Positions 24,001-34,440 of a DNA stretch of 64,000 nt are shown here, piece by piece; position 1 is the stretch's first letter, and the number at the start of each line of letters is the position of its first letter. Position numbers and translations under genes: made by a program. Origin of the DNA: Psettodes erumei (Eukaryota; Chordata; Actinopteri; Pleuronectiformes; Psettodidae); the NCBI GenBank assembly GCA_016785225.1, contig JAFBJZ010000512.1, forward strand, positions 5,741,001 to 5,805,000, in the 5' to 3' direction. The notes under the pieces are model-generated. The model saw only the letters and a list, made by a program, of their open reading frames with translations. It was not told the DNA's origin and ran no database searches.

Positions 24001-27000
24001 CACACAGGAAATACACTAATACTTTTGTGCTTCCTCAAACCTTACCTATCCAGTTGTGTCTGTCACTGAGGCGATTTAAGTATTTCCTATTAAATATAAT
24101 TCTCCACCCTTGCGCAGGGCAAACTTCATCCACTTTATACAAATAAAATGTGCTAATCTCTTTTTTCCTTCCAGTTTTTCCACTTTTCTTCACGTGCGTT
24201 CCCCCCACTTAACGGTCAGTTCGCCGGACGTATCCAGTGGCAGGGAATCCCAGCGCGTGGCGAAGCCGCCATCTCTCTGGTCAACGCCACTTTGAAGGAT
24301 AATGGGACCTACACATGCTCAGTCAGAAACCCTCCGGATGTCCACGGATCCCCAACTTCACACACTGTACTGACGGTCACACCAAAGGGTAAGATTAGTA
24401 CACGTGCACTTAAAATTATATAAAACAGTTATTTGTGTCTTTAGTTCACTTTGTAAAGTACATTATCATCTTCCTACACGCTCTTCAAAACTGTCTACAG
24501 ATGAATGTATCAGTTGTCAGATCTGGACTTGTGACCTACATGTTTATGTTAGTACTCTGCTTAATACTTTTCCGAATTTCACCTGAGGCGTTTAGATTTG
24601 ACTTTACAGTTAACTACTTTATAGATGTAGAGACGGGCCTGAGTGGAGGACGTTTCTGCGAACAGCCACATATTTGTATAGCAGACTAATCCAATCAGTT
24701 CTTGTTCATTGGCATTAAATAGGTAAGAGGTGATTATTTGCTGCAACTGCCACCCTGTTCAATCATATACACAGATCTTAATTATTGCATGTTTTAATCA
24801 GTTTGCCAACCTGGATGTAAACATGTAGGGAATTATTGAAAGGGAGAATTAGAAAATGAAGAATGAACATTAATTTTGTTACACACAAAGAAGGAGAAAA
24901 TTACTAAATGCCAGGGAAACACAAAATGTTAACCATGGATAAATATATATTGTGAAAAAACATGTTGCTTGTATTTGTTATTCATCGTTCAAAACATTGC
25001 CTTTTGTAGTGTGGCTAATTCCAATGAATCATATAGATGGCTCTGCTGTTGAAAGAATAATGTGTTGAAAGATAATTTGTTTGTTTATTCATTAAGCCCA
25101 TGATAATCTGTACGATGAAAGTGCAATTGTGAGCAAATGTTGCTGCCGCCCAAAGGAGCTCATATGAGGACGTCATCTCTCCGTGCAGTCAATCAGTTAT
25201 TTTTCTATAGACATCTATAAACGGACAGGCACATTACTCTATAATCGTGCTTCCATCATTTTGAAGCAGAGGCTAGTCTTTGGAGAATGTGGACGCAAAG
25301 TGAATTGTTGCTTTTTAATTATAACTGAGGAGAAAGGATAACAAAGAATAAAAAGATAATATAAGTTGGCAGGTGGGCTCAGCTTCTGGGAAGCTCTTTA
25401 TGTCTTTGTAATGGCTGTTTTTTGTAGGTGTGGGTGGTATGACGTCCATGTGTGGTCATAAGCTGCTTTGTTAATGCGACTCCTGTGACTAACACTTTCT
25501 CCCCCACAGCCCCCAGCATTCGCTTCTCTGATATTGCCGTCCTCCTTGCCTTCATCCTGGTCCCCTCCGCAGTCACCACCCTCTTTCTGATTGGACGGAT
25601 GCTCTGTCCTAATAAACAGAGCAACCAGTCAAAGAGCTACAGATCACCCATAGAGGTCACAGAAGGGTGAGTGTACTTAATTCAGTACCAATCAATAATC
25701 AGTACAGTACCAATCGTTGCTGTTGGGGGTGGGGGGGTGGGGGGGTGGTAATGATAGTCATTGCAAGCTTTGACGGTTATAGATAGACTTCTGGATTGTT
25801 AATTAGATAATAGTTAGTTAATAATTAAGTTAATAATTAGTTAAACAAGAATCTAAATTTGAGTAAGGGGTTTCACTTCAGGAAAATCTGTTTATTGCAG
25901 AAAGGTGCTATGAATGGAGCAGTAAAGTCCGCAACTAGCTGATCTCCAGGCAGGTTAAAAGTGTGTGGTTTGAAATTACACAGGAGCTGTTGTTTACTCT
26001 TTTGACTGGTGTAAAACAGGAAAGTCGAACAAGCTATTACTTCTCTGTAATACATGTGGAGGAGATTGCATGAACAGACAGGACAGGATTACACAACGAA
26101 TGAGCAGCAATTCGAGTTCACCTAGGCCTGTTGTTTTTCTTCATTATTCAGAAAAGGTCAATTTTATCATTATTTGTTTTGACAAATCTGTTGCCATGCT
26201 TTTTTTGGTCTTATTTTTGCAGCATTACCATCTCTTTCCTGTTTTCTCCTCATTGTTCTCTTTACTTAAAATTCTCCAAACCACAACTGGTTCAATTAGG
26301 TGTCTTCTTATGGGCAAACACTGTACACATTTTGAAAAAGAATAGTGGATAATGGGAAACATATTGTTTTCTTATAAAAGAGTTAGATGAGAAAAATTAA
26401 TATAGCTCTGTATCCACACGATACATGTGAAGCTGGAGTCAGCAGTTGGTTAAATTCATTAGCATGAAGACAGGCCAAGAGAATTGTTTTTACACTTCAG
26501 TTTATCTCCTGTTAAACAAATGAGATGAACGTTAGAGATGCTGGTAGGCATTTAGAGTTTATTCCCTTTGGACCAAGCCAGGTGAGTGGTTTCTCCCTGT
26601 TTCTGCTGAGCCATGCTAACTGTCTTCAGTGTTGCCCTGTGTTGGATGGAAAAACATAGGAGTTCATCCTATGGAACTCTGAGCACAAAAGAGAAATTTA
26701 CATATGTTTAGCTACTCTTTAAATTAACCAAAAAGAAAACATCCTGATTGACACCATGTTTGAAACATTGTTTTAAATTCCAGCATCTTTGGTGTAAATC
26801 AGTAAAAAAAGAAAAAAAACTTGTCAATACCTTTTTCAGAATGTAAGAAGCAGGCTTTTTCATCATAACTGTCAGCACTATTATTGGCATTACTCACCAT
26901 CTTTTTGTGTCCCCTCTGCATTCCTCAGAGAGGAGTACGGCATCCACCCACCGGGGGCCAAAGTAAAGAGGGCCACATGCTGTGACCTATATTTGATGGT

Positions 27001-27341
27001 ACAGTACACAACATTTCATTATAGCACAATGTCTTCCAACCCATAAATAACTTAAAGAGACATGTCTGCCAGATCCATTTCACATGTTAAATTTTATATG
27101 CCCTCTGTGTCTGACTACAGGACTTGATGGTTTATAAAATATTGATTTATTTTTTTCCAGTGTAGTTATTTTGTGTCTGGGTCCATACTGTATATGCTGT
27201 GTGTGTGTGTGTGTTCAGCTTCATCTAACTGTTTAATTTTCTGCTCCTCTGTGTGTCCAGGACTCAGATGATGAAGAGGAATATTACGACCTAAAAAAGA
27301 GGCCTCCCATAGATGAAGGCTACGCTGAGTCTCAGTGCTAG
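14907..27341 (+). CDS. mpzl3: mpzl3 (myelin protein zero-like 3), complete, 249 aa
   Basis: Single-V-domain transmembrane protein of the P0 family; the mammalian gene is needed for normal skin and hair and sits beside MPZL2. Six exons (14907-14967, 17486-17652, 24175-24388, 25510-25666, 26929-26998, 27261-27341) join in frame with GT-AG borders to 250 codons. Residues 1-21 are the signal peptide. The Ig V domain runs from about 28 to 145, with Cys48, Trp in TVDWSYRP, Cys124 and sequons at 113 and 119. A transmembrane helix spans about 156-176, followed by a cytoplasmic tail with a Cys pair (TCCDL) and an acidic SDDEEEYYD stretch. VDWSYRP, SVRNPPDVHG and FILVPSAV match MPZL3 rather than MPZL1 or MPZL2. 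The protein is slightly longer than the human one (235 aa, from memory). Confidence 0.92.
14968..17485 (+). other. mpzl3: mpzl3 intron 1
   Basis: Donor gtgagt, acceptor cacttccag. Contains a minus-orientation interspersed repeat (about 16430-16770) and a T-rich run near 15780; no other exon recognised. Confidence 0.75.
16430..16770 (-). repeat. Interspersed repeat copy, minus orientation
   Basis: Plus-strand phrases ggtccccagaggatgaattc, agaggataaatcctactgac, tttggtgatcccatggcttt and gtgaaatatcttgacagct are reverse complements of the repeat seen at 7945. Confidence 0.65.
17486..17652 (+). CDS. mpzl3: mpzl3 exon 2: N-terminal half of the Ig V domain
   Basis: Acceptor cacttccag, donor gtgagt. 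Reads APSLVSSITVSTPAEV and continues through KLSCTF to DWSYRPQSGGPPQT. Phase 1 in, phase 0 out, the same pattern as the matching mpzl2 exon. Confidence 0.9.
17849..20567 (+). repeat. Tandem 1.36 kb duplication in mpzl3 intron 2
   Basis: Copy 1 (about 17849-19204) and copy 2 (about 19205-20567) lie head to tail. The unit starts at gatttttatcaagtgatgca and ends at taagcaattccatttg. Differences are few: one C-to-T change, C- and T-run length changes, an extra 15-base piece near 20160 in copy 2 and an extra 14-base piece near 18832 in copy 1. No protein family was recognised in the unit. Confidence 0.93.
20568..24174 (+). other. mpzl3: Remainder of mpzl3 intron 2
   Basis: AT-rich, with a poly(A) run near 23119. 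No gene or clear mobile element recognised. Confidence 0.6.
24175..24388 (+). CDS. mpzl3: mpzl3 exon 3: C-terminal half of the Ig V domain
   Basis: Acceptor ttccttccag, donor gtaaga. Opens FFHFSSRAFPPLNGQF, has RIQW and the E-A-S-I-S-L strand, the second cysteine in NGTYTCSVRNPPDVHG, and ends ...LTVTPK in phase 1. Confidence 0.92.
25510..25666 (+). CDS. mpzl3: mpzl3 exon 4: transmembrane helix and juxtamembrane tail
   Basis: Acceptor ccccacag, donor gtgagt. Encodes APSIRFSD, the helix IAVLLAFILVPSAVTTLFLI, then GRMLCPNKQS and the SYRSPIEV motif that parallels YKKSSIEV in mammalian MPZL3. Confidence 0.92.
25724..25747 (+). repeat. mpzl3: G-run cluster in mpzl3 intron 4
   Basis: Runs of five, seven and seven G separated by single T, about 57 bases after the exon 4 donor, on the transcribed-sense strand. 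Confidence 0.85.
26340..26640. repeat. Inverted pair of interspersed-repeat fragments
   Basis: 26340-26490 reads gataatgggaaacat...gagttagatgaga...gttggttaaattcattagca, the plus orientation of a common fish repeat. 26510-26640 reads gttagagatgctggtaggca...ccctttggaccaagcc, the opposite orientation of the same family. Both are degraded. Confidence 0.5.
26929..26998 (+). CDS. mpzl3: mpzl3 exon 5: cytoplasmic tail segment
   Basis: A 70-base exon between acceptor cattcctcag and donor gtacag. Encodes EEYGIHPPGAKVKRATCCDL and ends at Met in phase 0. The Cys pair next to basic residues is a possible palmitoylation site. Confidence 0.82.
27261..27341 (+). CDS. mpzl3: mpzl3 exon 6: acidic C-terminus and stop
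   Basis: Acceptor gtgtgtccag. Encodes DSDDEEEYYDLKKRPP and ends GYAESQC before TAG 27339-27341. The acidic, tyrosine-containing tail fits the SDYEETY end of mammalian MPZL3. Confidence 0.88.
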   Translation, partial: DSDDEEEYYDLKKRPPIDEGYAESQC

Positions 27342-27540
27342 AGAACCCTGGTGGTCAGGGAGGTGTAACTGCAACATCTGGACCTTGAAAATGGGAGGTA
27401 CTTCTTCTTCCATGCCACTGTCAGCCACTCACCCAGTCATTTTGGTGATGGAGTTTTCTTTTTGTGGTGGCTCCCTTTTTTAGATTTTTGTCTTTAGGCA
27501 ATCTGAATTTTTCTCCCCCAGCATGATATTCACACTGTAA

Positions 27541-27546
27541 AATAAA
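27541..27546 (+). terminator. mpzl3: Candidate mpzl3 polyadenylation signal
   Basis: AATAAA 200 bases after the stop codon. A second AATAAA lies at 27925-27930. Confidence 0.55.
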
Positions 27547-27549
27547 GTG

Positions 27550-30500
27550 TAACAGTAGCTTGATTTACCTTTTTGTCTACATGTTCCTACATTTCTAAAG
27601 GTGTCCCAAGAACCAGTTCACCCCTACTATATCAGTTGGCTCAAGAAAAAAAGTTCTGCAGGTTTGTGTATTGTAAATGTCCAGGGAAGCTTTTGATATC
27701 ATTGTCAGGTACCAACTAAGCCCGTGCATGTAAGGACACAGATAAGCACTGCATTTATTTAGTATCTCAATGGTTTGTATGTTTCACTTTCTTATTGTGA
27801 AGGAGATAGATATTTTTTGTCTAATTTATTGCCTGTTTCAGAGCAGCTGTATGAAATCTGTTGTTGTCTTTGTTGAGCTGTAGAGTGTAATATTTCTGTT
27901 ATGTCCTTTAATATGTGGAGAGAGAATAAAGGGTTTGATTTGGACCAGCAGTTGTGGCCACATTTAAAACAATGTATATGCACAATTTCAGTATTTTTCA
28001 GTACTCTGTTACTGTACCACATCAGCAGTAAATGTGTGTTTGCCATCTTACTCGCTAAACTTTGGGGATGCCTGGATGTGGAAGCCTTAGTTTTGAATGC
28101 ACAGCTTGCTTGTGTTGATTAATTTTTTAGAAACATTTTTGCCAAAATAAATAATTTAGCATTTGAGCAGATTCTTGTGGCATTGTGAGAGGATGAACGT
28201 GAGATTTTTCAAAGATGCACAAGCTAATATTAAGAATTTGTTCATTACATTGATGTATCCTTGCTAGCAAACAGAGACCATTTGTTAGCAAAGCTGATCA
28301 CATATGGCCACCATTTTCTCCTCCTGCTCTCTCTTTGTTTGGGCTGTTGCACTATTCATGAATGGGTCTCTTCTACTATTCATGAATGTTCTTGAATATT
28401 CCTTTGAAAACTCTAAGGACAGGCTGGAGTCTCACAGCATCACTCACAAATTGCAGCAGCATCTGTCCCATCTGTGCAGTCACAGGATTCAAAATTCATC
28501 ATAAAAATAATACACAATAAAAAGCTGCCAGTGATTAGTCCCCATTTGGTCTCACTTCTATTTCTCATTCAGCTCGTGCATCTCCTCTAGGTTGTAATAA
28601 TTCACATACCGATATGTTGAAACAATTATCATTCATAGTTCATCTCAAATGTCATGGCAACAACTTCCTAATGGAAGGCAAAAATACATTTTTAAAGACT
28701 GTCGAAAGAAAGTTTTAATAGCTGACTGCCTGGACTCCATTTACTGAATAAACTGTTTTGGGGAGCGGTTATTGAGATTTTTTTTTTTTCCCAGGCTGAA
28801 GGGATACAGTATTGTTACTGTTTGCTCGACTGCAGGTCTGCACTTTTGCTGTCGGTTATTGTTACTGCCTGGAACCCAGTGTAAGTGTTTGAATGAATCT
28901 TAACAGTGAAATACATAAAGTCTCCTAGGAAGAGGAGGCCAGACCCACCAGCAATGGCTGAACCTCAAACCAGCTCCCACCTCACCAGGGAAAATTCATG
29001 TCCAGTAGGCGTGAAGATTACTGATGTCAGCATGTGCATTATGCCTTGGTGAGTGGCATCATGTTCAGATTGTATGACCTTAAATTAAATTCATCTGTTC
29101 AGTCTTCAAGGTTGTCAAGGTTTTTAAGTTCTGCATGTTGTTATCAGTTAGGACCAATTTCTTCCTTAACACAGCATTTTCCAACCTGGTGGTTGACCCC
29201 TCCTGAGGATTCACAGGATCGGGATTTTCATCAAATTACTTTTTTTTCTAAATCTATTATTAAAATTATCAAAATTTTATTTTTAATGAAAGCCAAAAAG
29301 GCTGGAAAACTCTGTGTGCAAAGTTGCCATATAAAGACTATGAAACTTGAGAACAAGGCAATAGAAATCACCAGTTTGATTCCACTAATACCAAAAATAC
29401 CCCACGTGTGTGTTCATGTGTTTAAAATATCACAATCAGTACCCTTAGAGCATTATGGTGCCTTTAATGGACACTTTATCTTAATATTCTGTAAGTAGCA
29501 ACAGCAGAATACGTAATTCCCATGACAATTCACTTGATAAAATAGGAATAAAATGGCTAAAATGGATGATTTGCATTAAGATTATTTCAGTGATTTCACT
29601 GCAAATGACTCATTCTACTCTGGATATGGAGTCTTGGAACAGCCATTGTTTCTCTTTGGAATTTAATATGTTACATAAATCTTTAAAGCTTTGAGAGAAA
29701 TAAAAAAAGTGATGCATTAAGGATTTGACTTGTTGTCTTAAGAAGAAAATCTGTCCACAGCAACTTTTGGCTATTCCACAATCAAATTTAGACTTGGCAC
29801 TATGAAGGCTGAGGGCTGAGTGAAGCTAGCTGATGACTACAGCATAAAATTTAGAGAGAAGCTGCTTTAGACAACCTCTGGTCTTGATGTTGGCGCTCCA
29901 TCAGATAGTTTTCTAACCTACAATCTTAAATCCCAGAGCAAAGACAATACTTCCAATGACTGCATTTCTTTAAATAAAGACATGTTAAAAATTATGATTT
30001 TTATGAACATTTCACATATGATATGAACACTGATGGAGTGGTATCTGAAATCTAGCATTGTCATTTCTACTGTATTTAGCATTTCACTTTCATTAGCTGA
30101 AAGCCTAAGAGTGCATGATTAACAGATTCTTTTCTTCACATTCAGCTAGCAGAAGTTTCATTGGCATAAACTGTATATCCGTTGGGGCATACACATCTTA
30201 GCAGTGGCTTCCTTGTGATGCTTTCTTTTGACATTTGGTCTTATCAAATACTTGTCCTCATTGATTGTTGGCTGTCATTCTTCTGCAAGGACGCCGAATA
30301 AAATCTGACAGTGACTCACTTTATGTGTGACATTTTGGCAGCTTCTACTTAAATTTTATTAGCTGCAGGTATTTCTGGGGTTTAGCTGTAATAACACTTA
30401 TGATGTGTAACCTAGCATGGAAACAGGCATAAGTGCAGGTCGCTTTGTGGGTAATAATAATGTTAAGTGTAAAAAGGTCACTTACTGTAGCTGTTTACTC

Positions 30501-31919
30501 GCCATTTATCGCTGTAACATGCCAATCTCTTTCTGACAGTGTAATTAGGCCCTCCTCACAGTTCTCCATCACACATCACACATTACTGTACATGCAGTAT
30601 GTCTTAAGCTTGAAAATCTATTTGTACTTCCTGAGTTTGTGTTGGCATTAAGCATTTTGGGAAAATAAAATACGATTATAGCCAACACAATTTTCTACAT
30701 GGTTATGGTAACTTAATATGGTTTTAGGTTGATTGCATGTGAATCTCATTGTCTTTCACAGATACAGTGACCTTTCACAGTGCAAACAAGCAGCTCCATC
30801 ACAATCAGACTGAAAGGACAGACTGCACTGTTGATCTACAGTTCAGCAAAGTATATTGTACAATCTCACAGTGAATTCAAAGGTGAACTCACCAGATTTT
30901 CACTTCTAAATAGATGCCTAAATTTGACAAGTGCCTTGTTAAGCTTAAAAATGAAAACCAGAAATGAGCAATGTGAACTGCAGAAAATTGCAGGCACTCC
31001 AAAAGTGGGAACTATGAATGTGGTTTGTACCATTTCTGCGTACTCCCAGGTTTTCTTGCATAGTTGCAATACATCACATGCAACACTTACAGTACCCTTT
31101 GTTGAAATATAAATAGTTTGTAAAAAGTAGGACAACTTGCTCCAAAAGGAAGTATACACAACTAACCTATCATTAGATGATGATGATGTGACAAAGTCTT
31201 GCGGGTAGAACTGCTATGGAAAAGTGATAACGCATTGTGAACTGGATGTCCCATTTCTGTGGATTCACTTTACTAACAAACCACCCTGCAATCATAAAAC
31301 GTCTTCCCTTTTTTATCACACTAAGTAGCAGCGACCCACAGCGTCGCCACAACATACACACCTCGACAGTTACTCGATGCTGGCAGGACAGTGTGACATT
31401 ATTGATTTCTGTGGTCTCTGCAGCAGCAGATTCAGCTGCTTAACACAGCAATCAAATAACTGGACATAGATTAGCATACTAAGACATGGAGATAAGGAGC
31501 AGCCACTTTAGGCTCGGTCAGTTTGCAGTGAACTGCTGGCCAACCTGCTGCAGTTGCAGATGGATTGTTGCCAAATACCGTCCCACACTCTTTGTTTCTT
31601 TAACTACCACTACCCTGGCCTCAGCTTGATTTGGCTATCGGGGATTTTAGGGTTTGGTTGTTTTATTTTCATTTAGAGAACCCCAATCATTTTTAATATG
31701 AGGTTATGATTGGATTGCTGTTCATTTACTTATTTACTGTTGGACTGATAGCCATGTTCAATGTGTGAGGATTTTATTAGAATTAATTTGCCACTTAATA
31801 TCTAAATGTAAACATTTCATCAATGTGGAGTAAAAGGTATTTGGTTAAATTGCAGAAATACGTTTGGATCAAAATCACTAAGTAAATAAGATAAGACAAA
31901 AGGAAACAATTATATGTAG
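27550..31919. other. Intergenic region downstream of mpzl3
   Basis: AT-rich, with no exon recognised. The longest frame (29034-29498, 154 codons) has no family features and overlaps probable repeat-derived sequence around 29170-29240. Confidence 0.55.
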
Positions 31920-32115
31920 AGGGATGGCAAGCAGTGTTTTAGTATGTTGTTGGTCCGCCATGAGTGACCACAAAATCCGCTGCTACTTGTCATAGCTTCT
32001 CCAAGTGTCTCAAACTCTACTGAGGGATTTGGTGTTTTAATGACTGTGGTGAAGAGCACTGCCTGACATTCCATGCCACAATCTGTCATAGGTGTACAGT
32101 GGGGGTGGACATCTG
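31920..32115 (-). mobile_element. Fragment of a Tc1-like DNA transposon
   Basis: gttgttggtccgccatgagt, cttctccaagtgtctcaaac, ctactgagggat, ttggtgttttaatgactgtg and cataggtgtacagtgggggt follow the order of the terminal half of another common fish Tc1-like family. The copy is short and decayed. Confidence 0.55.
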
Positions 32116-33299
32116 ATGCCGCAGCTAACTTTTAGACCAATCTTTGGGTTATTTTCTCAATACTTTTGAAATTATTTGGTCTGAAATCAAATGAAAATAT
32201 TATCAAATGCCCATCACTTTTACAAGGCTCAAGCTGACATGTTAAAATTGCCCAATACTCAGATAAAATATTCAATGTGATATAATAGAAGATATAATAT
32301 TCACATCTGAGAAGCTGGAACCAATAAATATTTAACTTGTCTGCTGCAAAACTGCCTTAAATTGATAACCCATTATCAATTTTGTAGCATTATATTTTTC
32401 TATAAATTAACTGGCTAATTGACTAGTGATTTCATGTCAATATTCCCTATTCATCAAACTCATTGTGGGCTCTTGGACAATTTTGGAAAATATATACAGT
32501 TCCTTTGAGCAAAGCACTAATCTACTGGTTATTCCACTGGAATGTCCCAGAAGGGGACGGTGAACTGGCAGCTGTATGATTGTGCATGACTGCATAAAAT
32601 TAAAGCAGGGCAGTGCTGAGAAAGATCACGCGTCCTTAGCAGAACCCTGCATTATTACAGTGTCTGTGTCATACAGTCTGCTACATACCATGATGACACA
32701 CAGTGATGATCTAGTGCAGCCTGGTAATGGTGCCAGATTTGCCTTTGCTGGTAGCAGTGACCACCGGAAGACTGTGGCTCAGTGGAGGTTGATGATTTCC
32801 CCTCAGTGAACTGCATGTAGAGTGATCCTGTAAAAGAGAAGAATAGCTAAGCACAGCCCCTGAAGACTCTTATTTCTCCTCTTCTCTCCCCTTCATCCAT
32901 CCTTCACTCCATCTCCTGTTCTTCATCCCCTCCCTCTATCCTCATTGTGTCTGTAGCATCTGGTACTCACCGGTGTATGAGTGGGGGTGCGGACTCTTCT
33001 GACACCACAGTGTATGAATGTGTGTGTGTGTGTGTCTGCGTGTGTATTATGAAAGACAAATACAGAGTGTGGGTGTTTGCATGAGCATGCGCCTGCCCGC
33101 CTCACTGTATGGTAATTGTTATAAATGCAGTTGTGGGGATAATACATGCATTGTGCCTGACCATTAAACTAGACTTTCGGCAAATGTGGGCACAGGGGGA
33201 GAAAAAAAGGTGGAGGAAAAGAAAAAGACAGCAGTTCGCCATCCCTGCTTGTCTGCCACACCCAACCCTCTTGCTGCCTCCTCCTACCTTCATCCCTTT

Positions 33300-33336
<37 letters not shown>

Positions 33337-33889
33337 TACACACACTGTCTTACACACACACACATACACACAGTCCTCCTCCTCTCCTCTCCTAGTCTAT
33401 CTGCTGGTGTTTCCATGAGAACAGAGAGCGCTGGGTATGGGGGTGGGTGGGTTGGTGGTGCGGGTGACGTGTCCTAACAGCACAGCAGTGTGTGTGTGAG
33501 TGTGCGTGCATGCACGCATGATGCATGCGCCTCATCACTGCTCTCTTTCACACGTCTCTCCTGGCAAGAGCTGCTCCTGGCTGTGCCAGAAAACATGCTT
33601 TCGGCATCGCCGTGGCAATTTGGACACAGAGCTCACAGACTCATAACACTGATCTGAGATCCAGAGAGTGCATAACACACAGTCTGAGAGGGAGCCTGAG
33701 CAATCACAGGGGGCAACTTCCATTTGGGAGCCTTTTTTTTTTTTTTAAAGAAAAGACAACTCCTTATGTACATGTAAGGGATAGAAATAAAACAGAATGG
33801 TAGTGGTGTGCTGGAGAGAAACAAAAATAAAGCATAATAAAAAAATATCTAATTTTGAGGAATCCAGTCAATTATTAAGGGAGAGCCTT
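32116..33889. other. Distal upstream region of gap43
   Basis: No exon recognised. CT- and CA-rich tracts at about 32880-33400 and a T/A run near 33730. Confidence 0.5.
33302..33333. repeat. (CT)n microsatellite
   Basis: Uninterrupted CT dinucleotides, followed by CA tracts to about 33372. Confidence 0.92.
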
Positions 33890-34410
33890 TTTAGGGTGGG
33901 GCCGCAGCTTTTGCAGGAGCCATGCTGAAAGAGAGGAGGAGGGTGAAAAGATGTAGAAGAGAGGAGTGCTGATCTAAAAGAGGTGTGGGGGGGGGGGGGT
34001 TCATCACTGTGAGCGAGAAGGGGAGGAGGAGGGGGATAGTGTGAAGGAAAGAGGGGAGGAGAGAGGGATGGAGGGAGTGAGAGGAAGGGAGGGGTTTAAA
34101 GGGTGGGCTTGTAGTCATTGTCAGGCAGCGAGTAGGAGAGAGAGAGAGGTGCGTCCAGGCAGACCCAGTGAAGAGCGTGTGTGTGCAAACTGGGATGAGT
34201 AAATGCACTGAGCAGCTTAGCTGTTGATACAGCCAGAGAGAGAGAGAGAGAGAGAGAGAGCGCGAGTGAGCGAGAGAGAGAGAGAGAGCGAGTGTGTGTG
34301 TGTGCACGAACGCACGCGGGAGAGAGAGGGTGAGAGAGAACAAGTGAAAGGGTGAAAAAAGGGAAGAAAGAAGCAGACAAGAAAAAAGGGAGGATACTAC
34401 AACTACAACT
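33890..34410 (+). promoter_or_regulatory. gap43: Purine-rich gap43 promoter/5' leader
   Basis: The 520 bases before the start codon are strongly purine-biased on the coding strand. They include a run of 13 G (33986-33998), GGAGG/GAGAGG blocks and long GA repeats. Mammalian GAP43 genes are known to carry GA-type homopurine repeats in the promoter and leader, so this probably includes the transcription start and 5' UTR. The exact start cannot be placed. Confidence 0.6.
34234..34304 (+). repeat. gap43: (GA)n then (GT)n compound microsatellite in the gap43 leader
   Basis: A GA run to 34260, an interrupted cgcgagtgagcg linker, a second GA run, then GT repeats, ending about 107 bases before the gap43 start codon. 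Confidence 0.9.
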
Positions 34411-34440
34411 ATGCTGTGCTGCATTAGAAGAACCAAACCG
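34411..34440 (+). CDS. gap43: gap43 exon 1: membrane-targeting decapeptide
   Basis: Encodes only MLCCIRRTKP, then donor gtaaat in phase 0. The mammalian exon 1 is likewise ten codons. Cys3 and Cys4 followed by Arg-Arg form the palmitoylation and membrane-targeting signal. Confidence 0.92.

Noticed and set aside
29034..29498. 154-codon plus-strand frame between mpzl3 and gap43
   Set aside because: No recognisable domain, composition like surrounding AT-rich DNA, and overlaps probable repeat-derived sequence.
33891..34436. Minus-strand 181-codon frame rich in Ser/Leu/Pro upstream of gap43
   Set aside because: It reads the complement of the purine-rich GA repeat region; an artefact of simple sequence.
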